A DNA stretch of 64,000 nucleotides from Nicotiana tabacum (Eukaryota; Streptophyta; Magnoliopsida; Solanales; Solanaceae), in NCBI RefSeq assembly GCF_000715075.1, contig NC_134095.1:10712722-10776721 (forward strand), written 5' to 3'. The notes below the pieces were generated by a model, which saw only the letters and a list, made by a program, of their open reading frames with translations, made no database searches and had not been told where the DNA came from. Made by a program: the position numbers and the translations under genes. Each line of letters opens with the position of its first letter. Within the stretch, counting starts at the first letter, position 1. Shown here piece by piece: positions 12,470 through 23,363 of this stretch.

Positions 12470-12985
12470 CCACGGCATCACTCTTCGTGCTTTTACTCTC
12501 GTCCTCTCCAAAGCAATTTTATAATAAAAGTGTGCACGACATCACCCTTCGTGCTTTTACTTTCATCCTCACCAAATCAATTATATAATAAAGATGTGCA
12601 CGACACCACCCTTCGTACTTTTACTCTCTTTCCTCACCGATAATCAATGAAAATCGGTACGGAATGGTACATCGCGGCACGACATCACCCTTCGTGCTTT
12701 ACACTCTTTCCTCACAATAGCAAATAATGCACGGCATCACCCTTCGTGTTTTAACACTCTTCCTCACTCAAACAACAATAGCAAGCAAATGGGCAAGGGA
12801 ATAAACAAAATAGTAATAGAGATCCCGACAAGGGAACAACAGTTAAACAATTAAATCCCGACAAGGGAACAACAATTAAACAATTAAATCCTGGCAAAGG
12901 AACAATATCAATAATCTCAACATCCCGGCAAGGGAGATAATCAACAAAGCAATAATATCACGGCAAGGGAACAATTTAATAACTC
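12470..12985 (-). repeat. Hairpin repeat field inside solo LTR B
   Basis: Five units contain GCACGA/TCGTGC-like arms around 'catcaccctt'. Five further units contain CCCGRCAAGGGA. Order and spacing match the field in solo LTR A. It lies downstream of the minus-strand TATA box, so it would be part of the transcribed R/U5 leader. Confidence 0.6.
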
Positions 12986-13026
12986 TTTCTCTTTCTTTTA
13001 CTTTTATTTCATAACTCACTTTACCA

Positions 13027-13146
13027 CTTGAGCCAATGCTCCAAAGGGTTCAATCATCTCATATACTTTCACAATTCATAATATAACTTGAGCCAATGCT
13101 CCAAAGGGTTCAATCATCTCATATACTTTCACAATTCATAATATAA
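13027..13146. repeat. Perfect 60-bp tandem duplication
   Basis: Two 60-bp units around 'cttgagccaatgctcc' are identical in tandem. A third, diverged start follows. The core GAGCCAATGCTC is itself a small hairpin (GAGC/GCTC). Confidence 0.85.
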
Positions 13147-13906
13147 CTTGAGCTAATGCTCCTCGATGTTCAAGGTTACAATTCCTTCCACAAACTTTCC
13201 ACAACAATTAGAAATCATCACCAAGACATGAAAGATACAACGAGATCAAGATCTTCAAAATTTAAAGACTCACGGTCATGCTAGACACCAACATATAGAT
13301 ACTCGTCACCATGCCTATACATCGTACTCAACAATTATCACGTAGCAAATAAGACTCAACTCCTAATCCCTCAAGCTAATGTTAGACCAAACACTTACCT
13401 CGATGCCTCGAACATAACTCAAGTTTCAATTATAGCTTTACCCCTTGATTCCACCGTCTATTCGCTCGTATCTAGTCACAATTTACTTCATTACATCAAT
13501 AAACGCTAAATGAATCAACTTGAATGCATGAAAATGAGTTTTCCAAAGTTTTGCCCAAAAAATCAAAATCGTCCCCTGGGCCCACGTGGTTAAACCCTGA
13601 GGTTCGAACCAAAACCCGATTACTCATTCCCCCACGAACTCAAATGTATAATTTGTTTTGAAATCGGACCTCAAATCGAGGTCCAAATCCCCAATTTTTG
13701 AAAAAAACCTAGGTTCTACCCAAAACACCCAATTTCCCCCACGAAAATAATTGATTTGAAGTTGAAATCATGTTAAAAGATGTTAATGATTGAAGAAAAC
13801 TAGTTAAAAATAACTTACAATTGATTTGGAGAAGAAAGGTTCTTTGAAAAATCGCCTCTTATATTTTTGGGGTTTTTGAAAAATGCAAAATAACTGAAAA
13901 TCTCGT

Positions 13907-13915
13907 CTATTTATA
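13907..13915 (-). promoter_or_regulatory. TATA box of solo LTR B
   Basis: TATAAATAG on the minus strand, directly downstream (minus sense) of the palindromic repeat block. Confidence 0.55.
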
Positions 13916-13927
13916 CCCCTCTCAGAC

Positions 13928-14115
13928 CCCTGTGCGGACCGCACAAAATGGACTGCTGCCGCAGGCCTTCCTGAGGTACTGCAGTCCAGTGCCCTGTGCG
14001 GACCATATGAAATGGACTGCGGCCGCACAGGCCTCCACCATGCACCGCACGAAACTGACCCCGGACCGCACTGGCCCCCTTCCACGGTCACACACGTTTT
14101 TGTGCGGACCGCACT
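13928..14115 (-). promoter_or_regulatory. Palindromic GTGCGGACCGCAC repeat block in U3 of solo LTR B
   Basis: Four to five copies of GTGCGGACC with GCAC arms, plus TGCGGCCGCA, lie within about 190 bp. The block occupies the place where solo LTR A has CGCGTTCGCG repeats. Its position immediately upstream of the TATA box suggests binding sites; this is inference. Confidence 0.45.
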
Positions 14116-14834
14116 GGCGGGTTCAGAGACATGCAACTTCTGGTTTTAAGTCTAAAACATCCTGAACCTACCCAAAACTCACCCGAGCGCTCGGAACTCC
14201 AAACCAAGTGTGCATACTAATTCAAAAACATCATATGGACCAACTCGTGTAATCAAAACATCATAATAATATCATGAACATCAAATTAAGTCTCAAGATC
14301 AATGAAATTTTCTCAAAACTTCTTTAAACATAAATTTTGCGATTTAAGTCCGAATCACGTCACTTGACATCCGTTTTTTTACCAAATTCTACAGAAATGT
14401 CTTAAATCATATATAAGACCTGTACCGAGTGCCGGAACCAAAATACAGGCCCGATATCATCATGCTCTAATCAAATTTCATTTCAAATTTCTTTAAATAA
14501 TTCAAGAAAATAATTTCCTTTAAAAATTTATTTCTCAGGCTTGGGACCTCGGAATTCGATTCCGGGCATACGTCCAAGTCCCATATTTTCCTACGGACCC
14601 TCTGGGACCGTCAAATCATGGGTCCAGGTCCGTTTATCCAAAACGTTGACCGAAGTCAAATTAGCTCATTTTATAATCAAAACTTATTATTTTTCACAGA
14701 TTATCATATTTAAGCTATCCGGCTACGCGCTTGGACTGCGCACACAAATCGAGGTGACTCTAAATGAGATTTTTCAATGCCTCGGAATACGAAATTTTGT
14801 TTTAAAACAAGTGATGACCTTTTGGGTCATCACA

Positions 14835-15218
14835 TAATAATATACTAACCTTTTTACTTTGTGTTCTAACGCTCTTTTTTATGGAATAAGAATTTTACTC
14901 AAATGATGAATTTAAGTAATAATTGAATTGTATTCTTTGCTAAATAATTAATTAAAAGATTTAATTATTTTGTTTTAACATAAATGATAATTTCTTCTGT
15001 GTTGATTCAGATATTAATAATAGTTCATCTCTTGTTTTGAATAGTTAATCTTAATTATAATTTTATTCATCATAAATTTTATTTTCAAATAGTAAAAGAT
15101 TGATATGACATTTCACTTTTAGATCTTTATGTTTGTAGATCATTAGTGGTATTGACTCTTACCAACCATTTTTTCTCTTTCTCATATATTTATATTTATA
15201 TTCTTAAATATTCTCTTA
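14835..15218 (+). repeat. Repeat family copy A, continued up to the MITE
   Basis: AT-rich, no ORF. Aligns with 44560-44874 (shared 'gctaaataattaatta', 'aatagttcatctc', 'agatctttatgtttg', 'tatattcttaaa'). Ends with TTA (15216-15218), the MITE target duplication. Confidence 0.65.
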
Positions 15219-15349
15219 GGGGTCGTTTGGTATGAGGTATAAGAAGATATATTGCTGGTACAAAAATTTAATATCACCTTAATACTTCGTTTGGTTAGCA
15301 AACCAGGCATAAGTTATTCCAGGATTAAAATTAACACTGGGATAACTTA
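15219..15349 (+). mobile_element. Tourist-like MITE, left half
   Basis: Starts with TIR GGGGTCGTTTGGT after the target TTA. The right half with the inverted TIR ends at 41922, followed by TTA. The two halves total about 320 bp and are separated by the Ogre insertion. TIR and 3-bp TTA duplication are typical of PIF/Harbinger-related Tourist MITEs. Confidence 0.85.
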
Positions 15350-16186
15350 TGTGAGCACGTGATTTTTGTCTCACAAGAACTAATCCAAAAGAAATCACAA
15401 ATAATTTTTCTTTGTGTGCAATTTTTTGAATTTTCTTGGCATTTCGTCTGTGCATGTTCATCTTTATTCTAATTAAGGAAAAATACAAAAATGGTAATGT
15501 AGATGCGTATGCATTCCGGAATTAATATTGCATTTTTAGAATTAATTAATCATTAGTTTATATAAAAGGATAATAATAATAATAATAATATATTTAGGAA
15601 ATTATAAACTATGGTTTGGTTTAGAAAGAAGGAAAATCACAAAAAATATATAATTGTTATAATTTTTGTCATTTAAGTATGCCTTTTTGTGGTTGTGATT
15701 TTTAACTACTTGTTTAATTTGTATGATATTTATTGTCAAAGTGTTAATTAATTTTTACAATTTAATTAGGAATAAAAGTAGAAAATGAAAAGAAGTTGAA
15801 AATAGGCAAATCAGATCTGGGCCAAGAAACTTTAAACAAAAAATCAGGCCCAAAACTTTCTCTATACCAGGCCAAATCCGGTCCACCTGCATCCAATCCA
15901 AACGACGTCGTATTGGAAACCTACATCTGGACCGTCGATCAAGATAATTTAATGGCCCAGATCAATTCTCTTGTTAAACCAAACGACACCGTATGGCTTT
16001 ATTTGATCAGGACCGTTCATCGTTATTAATCCAATGGCTCTCAGGCTTTTCCTCCTGACCCGACCCATCCCCATCTGAGACCGACCCAATCCCTACTATA
16101 CCAAAACGGCACCGTTCCTTTAAGTGGATAGATCATGGCCATCTATCTTGCCTGATCTAACGGCTCAGATCAGACCACCCCTACCC

Positions 16187-16194
16187 TATATAAG
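16187..16194 (+). promoter_or_regulatory. TATA box of 5' LTR
   Basis: TATATAAG in 'accctatataagctaaat', conserved in the 3' LTR at 38865-38872. Transcription would start near 16220. Confidence 0.6.
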
Positions 16195-16421
16195 CTAAAT
16201 TCCTAACCCAGCCCCCTAACCAAACACCCCCCTCCCTCTCCTGTTCATCATCGTCCCTAAGATGATGCCCCCAAACCCTAGCCGCCCTAGCTCCCCCTCG
16301 CCTGAAACCCGGCGGCAACTACGCTGCCGGTCACCAAACCAACACCCTAAGACCACCTGACCATCCTCTATCCAAATTTGGTAACCACTGAGCTCGAATC
16401 TTCCCGGAGTTTCTCGAATCT

Positions 16422-17565
16422 TCATTTGAAGATTCGATCCAAACTCAGATCCAAACCAACCAGTCCCTAATTAATACCGCAGCACCCCCTAACCACCCTC
16501 GTTACAGATCTGTTAGTTGTTCACCTCGAATCACCCTACATCGTCTTGAATCTTCAATCGAAGATTCGAGCATAACCTAAACCTACCCCGATGTACCCCA
16601 AACTCACACCAGTCACTCTCCTAACCTCACTCGTAACCAAACCAAACTTGGTTTGGTTCGAATCTGACCAGAAATGATCGAACCCTAAATCTGGGGAAAG
16701 TGGAACCCAAAAATTCCAAATCAGGGAATTTGTCCGATTAAAAGAAGGTTTGGGGTCTAATGGACCTTAATCAAAGTATTCTCAAATTAGAATACTTCGA
16801 TTCAGGTCCGTTCGACCTCAATAAGGTTCAAATCAATTCAAGATTAAAACATATTCCGGGTTTGAAGATTCAGAGGTATTTTCACTATTTTCTTTTGTAC
16901 GCTATGTATGTATTATTGCCTGTTGTAGTAGTTTGTATAATTTTCCTATTTTTTTTATTATTCTGTCATATCCACTATACCCGTTTATTAGATAAAATTC
17001 TGTTTATTGTTTCTGTTTGTTGTAGTTGTTTACAATGTGTGTAATCGACTCGATTAAGTTCGTCGATTAGTTATTTTAAATTCTTGTTCCTATTATTTGT
17101 TGATTGAAACAGCCTGTTCGTTTATTTTGTATTAACTGTTATCGTTTGTTTTAAGTAGTCAATTAAATTAGTCCTCGTCAACTAATTCACTCTTGTTTGT
17201 TAAGTCAGCAAGTTCGTCAAATATTGTTGTGTATATTTGATCCAGGGCCATTTGATTTCAGGAATGAACTTGCATACCTGATATTTGTATTCATGTGCAT
17301 ATTTCAGTTTCAGTTTCAGGACATTGTCATTAAGCTGACAATGAACCTGCATTCACATTACCTTCATTCATGTGCATATTGATTCAAGTTTCAATTTCAG
17401 CTTCAATAATTCTGTTGAGTTCTGTGTGATGTTAATGCGATGTTTGGTTTGAATTCAGTTTTACAAGTGTTAATTAGATATTATTGGGTTAGAAGGTTGC
17501 AGTTTTAGTTAAAATTCAGTCCAAAACTTACTGCTGTTGGCTAAGGCTGCAGTTTAAGGGTATTT
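16422..17565 (+). other. Segment present in 5' LTR, deleted from 3' LTR
   Basis: The 3' LTR jumps from 'tctcgaatct' (39100) to 'caggggcaat' (39101), while here 1144 bp intervene. The left breakpoint falls inside a 10-bp-arm palindrome (CGAATCTTCA/TGAAGATTCG). A second such palindrome (GAATCTTC/GAAGATTC) lies near 16550. Confidence 0.85.
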
Positions 17566-20189
17566 CAGGGGCAATTTGGGAATGAGACAGTAGGGATAAT
17601 ACTTTAGTTTAGTGCTTTGTTAAATAGAGTATTAATTAATGCAATAATGGGGGACAAAGGGGATTGGGAGTGCTGAAAATAAGGGAAAGTTTTCTTAGTG
17701 GAACTAAAAGTGAAATTGAGGGAAGTGAGAAATTTCTGATTTTTAAAAGGGGAAAAGGGGTCTGGGCAGTAGGCTGGGGAGGAAAAAATAAGTTGTATAA
17801 GAGGGGGTATTGGTACTGATTTAAAAGAGAGGACACAAGGAGGACACAGAAAAATATAGACAGAAAAAAGAGATAGAAAAAAAGAAAGAGAACAAAAACA
17901 CTGATTAACACACAGAAAGGCAGAATACAGAAAAATAAGGAAGAAAGAGAGAAAAATCAGAAATATTTTTTCCTCACATCTGTCTGGGCTTGTTTGGTGA
18001 TACTGTTTGATTGAATCTGAAATTTTCTTAAAATTTCTGCTACTGTTCATCTGGTTTTCATGGTTTCTGTCGGTTTTGTTCAAATCTGCTGAATTAATTA
18101 GCATTCTTCTGCTGTTGGGTTTCTGTTGCTGCTGTTACTGAAATATTACCTCTTTTACCCTCATTTTCAGGTATATATCTGTAGACTCATGTCATGAAAA
18201 GCTTCAATATTGCAAATAAATGAAGTTTGGAATTGCAATTATGTCCTCTACTCATTTAAATCTATTAGTTAACTTTCAGTTTTTCTTTTAGTTAGCTAAT
18301 GTAGTATTATACTTGACATGAGAGCTATTAGCCAACTGGCCTTTTGGAGTAGTATAAACTCTGCTGTAATCTTATTTATTCTGAAGTTTAGTGGTAACAT
18401 TTATTTTCGAATTGTCAAGATAGGCAACACGGCAGAAAACTAACCATTAATTAAATTTTGTAATCTTGTTGGCTAAGTATAGGATAGTATGGAAATATCA
18501 AGGAACCACATTACTAGTATATCTCGTCAAGCATCCGATTTTTGTTTAAAGCTAGATGATGTAAGTTGTTTCTTGTTCGTATATGGCATGATAACGGTTA
18601 TGTGTATAACTACAGGTAAGAGGTGAATTGATATAATCCGTCACGTTTAAGATATTCGAATATTACGGATGGTTCAGATGTATAATTACGTTACATGTAA
18701 TGTCATTTTATTAAATCAATTTGTAGATTAGTTCTCTTTCTTAATAACAAATGGCCCATTTACTTTAGGAATGCGATTAATTCATTTCTTAAAAATAGTA
18801 TATACAATAATGTCAATGATTTTACAAAGTGTAGATTTAGTATTTGTAAATAGCTTGCATAAGCTGAGAAAAAAAAATTGGTTTAATTTTACCTATCCCA
18901 AATTCAATCATCGTAAGCAAATTAACCAAATAATTTGACCTTTGGACTAAAAACTAGTTGTGTAGAAGAAGGTCGGATTTATAAATACTAAAAATGCAAC
19001 ATTTAAGTCAAAGATATACAAACTAGAGTTCGTTCTGAATAGAACAATGAAAATTCTTCGAAAACTATTAGTTTGCTTATCAATTAATTCTTTCCTAGTT
19101 TTGCACGTAATTCGCTTTTTTCAAACATATACACTTAGTCTTAAGCCTAGGAAAATAACAAATAAATTGTGCATATAATTATCAAGTACTAAAAATACAT
19201 AAACAAAATACGGATACTGTATTCACGATAAAAATGGTAAATTTAGTTGCACGTTATTTATTTTTCATATCATTAATTCTTTAAATTTAAATAGTTTTGA
19301 GGTATATAATTCATACGTTTAAAATATAACATGTGGTCAACACCTAATAAATTTTGATTTCTTTTCAAGAAATGTGGAGGCGTCCCAATCGATGATTTCC
19401 CATTACTTTCATATTTAAAATAGATGGATATAATAAACATTTGTAGAAATTTTATATTACCATCAAGAATATTTTGTGTAATTAGGGATACGTTCGCGTG
19501 ACCTAATTATATTTCTAAAAGTAATTCGGATTATGCGTTCGCGCAACTTCGAGCAAATTTTTTAATAAAAGGGGGTTCTTCGGAGGATATTAAATTAATT
19601 TCATATAACCCGAGATGTGCAGTTCACTATTTAATCATACAAGAGTGACGAATGTTCGTAATTTTATTTTAAGCACAATTTCGGCCATAATTTTTTTTAT
19701 ATAATAAAAAATATATAAAAATATTATCAATCTTATTGTGTACACGTATGCGTGACACGATTCTTTACATTTATAAAAATATATAAAACGAATATACGTA
19801 TGCGTGATTCGTTTCAAGAAAGGTCTATAATTGTAAACAATCTCAACAAAAGCAGTAACCAAATCATGTAACAAGAAAAATGTATTTAGTAAATCAAGAT
19901 AATTAGGCCAAGTATAAAAATGGTTAAGCAACCGTGCTAGAACCATGGAATTCGGGAATGCCTAACACCTTCTCCCGGATTAACATAATTCCTTACTCGG
20001 ATTTTTGGTTCGCAAAACGACAAATAGAGTCATTCTTTTCCTCGATTCGGGATTAAAATTGGTGACTTGGGACACCCTAAATCTCCCAAGTGGCGACTCT
20101 GAAATAAATAAGCAAATCCCGTTTCGACTGTCCTTTAATTGGAAAAAACTCCTTCACCCCTCGCGGGGGCGGAAAAAGGAGGTGTGACA

Positions 20190-20914
20190 GCTCTGGCGAC
20201 TCTGCTGGGGACTTGATGAACCCAGAACTACTGGTTCAGGGTTCAAGAATTCGAGCTTAAAATAACTGTTATAGTTGGCTTTGTTTGTTATCTGATTTTT
20301 TCACATATTTGTGCTTAATGTGCTAAGGGTTACTTTTTACCGCTTTAATATTATTTGAATTGTGTATATAAAACTGCTACGAAACCCTTCTTCTTTCTGA
20401 GTCTTCTGAATTTATGGTGCACACGTGCGCGTGGCCCACCTTTCTGTTAGAAGTCATACCAAATAAGACGAAGTTGGGACAAGTAACTAGGCCGGGTAGA
20501 CTTTCGTGCTCCCGGTACGATGCCCCCATTTCGGCTCAAGCTGTCCGTTTGGGTAAGCCAGGTCTAGAACAATATGCCTCAGGTTTTTCACTTAGAATAA
20601 CTCAGCCTCATACCGGATCCCTAGTAGGAACGTCTATTTGCATCATGTACATTTGACCTTGGAGACTCAACACAGGGGTTGGGTCTGTCTAGGACAGGTG
20701 AACCCGAAATGAAAAGACCATCCTGATGCATCCTACTTGCTACTTGTGCATTCATTTGCCTCGGATTTGCTTGTTGACCAGCTTAATTGAAAAAATCATT
20801 GTGAGAGCCGAAAAATAAAATGGGTTGTTTTAGAAAATTCCCAAAATAGTTTTAAATTTTGAAAAAAAAAGAAGAAGAAGTGTTAAATAAAAAAAATGAT
20901 TCTTCTTTTTATGA
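20190..20914 (+). mobile_element. 5' leader of Ogre element with primer-binding site
   Basis: The sequence begins GCTC and then the PBS TGGCGACTCTGCTGGGGAC (20194-20212), complementary to a tRNA-Arg type 3' end as reported for Ogre. The remainder is untranslated. The section around 20440-20720 reappears inverted at about 55130-55400 in the minus-strand derivative. Confidence 0.8.
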
Positions 20915-23041
20915 GTGTCTGTTTTCAAAATGAGTTTTGATTTTGTTAAAATTAATCGCAGATACAAAATGAGCACCACCCAAAACCCACCATTCGCAAA
21001 TATAGATGAGTTTCTATTTCGGCTTCAGATGTGGTGGCATGAGTTAGGAGAAGATGGTCAGAAATGGGTCATTAAGCATTTGGGAACTCTCACAGATATT
21101 ATGAAAGTTAAACCACGTGATGATTTGATTGCAGCGTTAGTAACGTTTTGGGACCCTGTTCACAATGTCTTTCGCTTCTCTGATTTCGAGCTTACTCCTA
21201 CATTAGAAGAGATAGCTGGATATGCCGGTTTTGACGGAGATTTAAGAAACCAATGTCTTATATTCCCAAAAGCTCCCTCAGTGCATCGATTCTTTGGGCT
21301 CCTGAACATCAGTAATCAAATCAGAAAAAGCAATGTTGTCAACGGGTGTTGTTCTTTCAACTTCCTATATTCAAGGTTCGGAAAGCCGGACGGATTTGAA
21401 ATTTATGAAAAGGGTCTTACTAACAAACAGAACAAAGACACCTGGCAGATTCACCGTCGCTTCGCTTTCATGGTGGCTTTTCTGGGAATCATGGTCTTCC
21501 CAAACAAAGAACGAACAATTGATATTCGCACAACGAAAGTCGTACAGGTCCTCACTACCAAGGAAAATCACACCCTTGCCCCGATCATTCTCTCAGACAT
21601 TTATCGGGCGTTGACTATATGTAAATCAGGGAGAAAAGTCTTCGAAGGGTGCAAACTTTTGTTGCAAATGTGGATGATTGAACATCTCCAACATCAGCCC
21701 AAGTTCATTTAGTATGGTCCAAGCAATGATAATTTTATCGAGGGTTATGAAGAAAGAATAAAAGATTATAAGTCTCCAGAAGGGGTGGAAGCCTGGGTAT
21801 CTCATCTAAGATCTTTAACGGCAAGTCAAATTGAGTGGACTTTGGGATGGCTCCCGGTAAGGGAAGTAATACACATGTCAACCTTGAATAGTTATTTGCT
21901 GCTATTGGGATTAAGAAGCGTCCATCCATATGCGCCACAGAGAGTTCTAAGACAACTATGGAGATACCAAGTGGTGCCTGATGATGAAGATTTGAGTATG
22001 CAAGTAATCGAGTTACACCCCGAAGCCACTCTTCCCGAGGCTTTAATTCAGCAGATGTGGAATGGATGTCGATACTTGAAAGATGATACTCAAGTTCCAG
22101 ACACTACAAAGGGCGAGATAAATCCAGGATATGCAAGGTGGTTTGAGAAACGATCCCGCGTGGATGATGCACCAGAAACCGATCTGAGAAGGCCTATAAA
22201 AAGACCCCATGTTCAAACCTTTAACGATAAAATCCAAGAATGATTGATTTGGGGAGAAAAGGAAAAGGGATACAAAGCAACTATTCATGCCTTAAAGGAA
22301 AGTCTAAGGAACCTCAATTTGGAGAAAGACTTACAAGCACAAGAAGCAGAAGGTGAAAAGAAGAGTCTGGCTTGTGAAAATAAAAATCTTCACGCTCAAT
22401 TTCAAAAAATGAAGAAAGCTTCTGAAACACCAATGAGAAGTTGGAAAGATAAAAAAATAATTGCCAGTCTTTTGGAAAAAATGCAAGATTATGATTCCAT
22501 TTTGGCAAAAACCGAAAAGACGTTGGGCAAAGCTAAAGAAAGAATCATACAATTAAACGAGGAGGCCAAGTCAAAAAAGGAACGCCAATAAATGCAATCC
22601 GAAGAAGACATGGCACAATTCAAGAAAGAGAAAGACCGTTGGATACATTCAGAAGCTCAACTCCATGCACAATTGGAAGAGGCTAGAAGGTACAATAGGG
22701 AACATCAGCACGCGGACATCGACAGAGAAAGAGCACATGCAAGACTCGATCAGGCCAGACTCCGAGCTCAATTAGAGTCAGCTCTAGATCGCGAAGACCG
22801 TATAAGATATATATCCACCACTCGCCAATAGCAACTGCAAAACCAAGACCAACGTCTCCAAGATTTCAGGGCCCAAATCCATGATTTAGCAGTTTACACC
22901 TCTCAAAATTATGTAAACTGCCAAGGGATGGATTATGAAAGGTTTATAGAGTATGCACCTATTTTTGCCCGTCATCTGGAAATGGAGTTAGAAAGAATGT
23001 ATCGTACGCTGGGAGGTCATCCGGGTCAAGCCCCACCATGA
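20915..23041 (+). pseudogene. Ogre ORF1 (DUF7745-like plus coiled coil), broken by four stops
   Basis: One reading frame runs from an ATG at 20915 (or more likely 20969, MSTTQNPPF) to TGA at 23041, about 690 codons. In-frame stops end at 21712, 22243, 22591 and 22831. The first third resembles the DUF7745 domain annotated in many Solanaceae retroelements (WWHELGEDGQKW, FELTPTLEEIAGYAGF). The middle contains WTLGWLPVREVI. From about 22240 it is Glu/Lys/Gln-rich with heptad-like spacing, a probable coiled coil. Ogre elements are known for an extra ORF upstream of gag; its role is unknown. All four stops are of types that single C-to-T changes can make. The product cannot be made full length. 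Confidence 0.8.
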
Positions 23042-23363
23042 GCAGATGATCCAATGATTGAAAACAAAAGTGGGGAATGGAGCATATTCACAAGTTATGT
23101 CTTTTGTTTGATTTGGGTTTGTGTCGAGTTTTTTTTAAAATCATTTTCTTATAATGTTTTCCAAATGTAATGTCTGTTCCATCTTTGTATTATTTCAAGA
23201 ATAAATAAAAGTATTGACAATTGTTTTACGCCAGAACTACGCACGGTCTGATTCATGCGGGGACATGATACATAGGCAATCTCTATAAGATTCGACCATA
23301 AACACAAAAAGGAATAAAATAAAGATTGAGTAACAATAAAAAGAAATATCAAGAAAAGCTGGG
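23042..23363 (+). mobile_element. ORF1-gag spacer with structured motif
   Basis: Non-coding, T-rich at first. It contains copy 3 of the CTACG hairpin at 23235-23277 and its follow-on hairpin (AATCT/AGATT around CTATA). Confidence 0.6.
23235..23277 (+). other. CTACG hairpin motif, copy 3
   Basis: Outer arm CTACG pairs imperfectly with CATAG (one decayed base). CTGATTC is conserved and the inner stem is TCATG/CATGA. A perfect five-pair hairpin AATCT/AGATT follows within a few bases. Confidence 0.6.

Larger units (their letters stand above)
11759..14834 (-). mobile_element. Solo LTR of a chromovirus-like Ty3/gypsy family (copy B), perfect TSD
   Basis: Begins TGTCACGACCC and ends GGGTCATCACA on the plus strand. 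It is flanked by the perfect 5-bp duplication TAATA (11754-11758 and 14835-14839). There is no internal domain, so it is a solo LTR produced by LTR-LTR recombination. Orientation is minus: a TATA box faces that way (13907-13915), and the related LTR at 60642 has a polypurine tract against its minus-strand start. Host repeat sequence resumes on the right. Confidence 0.85.
15350..20189 (+). mobile_element. 5' LTR of the complete Ogre/Tat retrotransposon (4840 bp)
   Basis: Begins TGTGAGCACGTG and ends GGTGTGACA, preceded by ACTTA (15345-15349). It is nearly identical to the 3' LTR except that it carries 1144 bp (16422-17565) missing there. A TATA box lies at 16187, followed by a very long R/U5 of about 4 kb, consistent with the giant LTRs of Ogre elements. 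ORFs inside (for example 17604-18104, minus) lack family resemblance and I do not consider them genes. Base composition varies: C-rich around 15800-16650, T-rich beyond 16900. Confidence 0.93.

Noticed and set aside
17604..18104. 166-codon minus-strand ORF
   Set aside because: Lies antisense in the LTR. The second LTR copy at 39139-39644 carries it only in pieces. No known domain.
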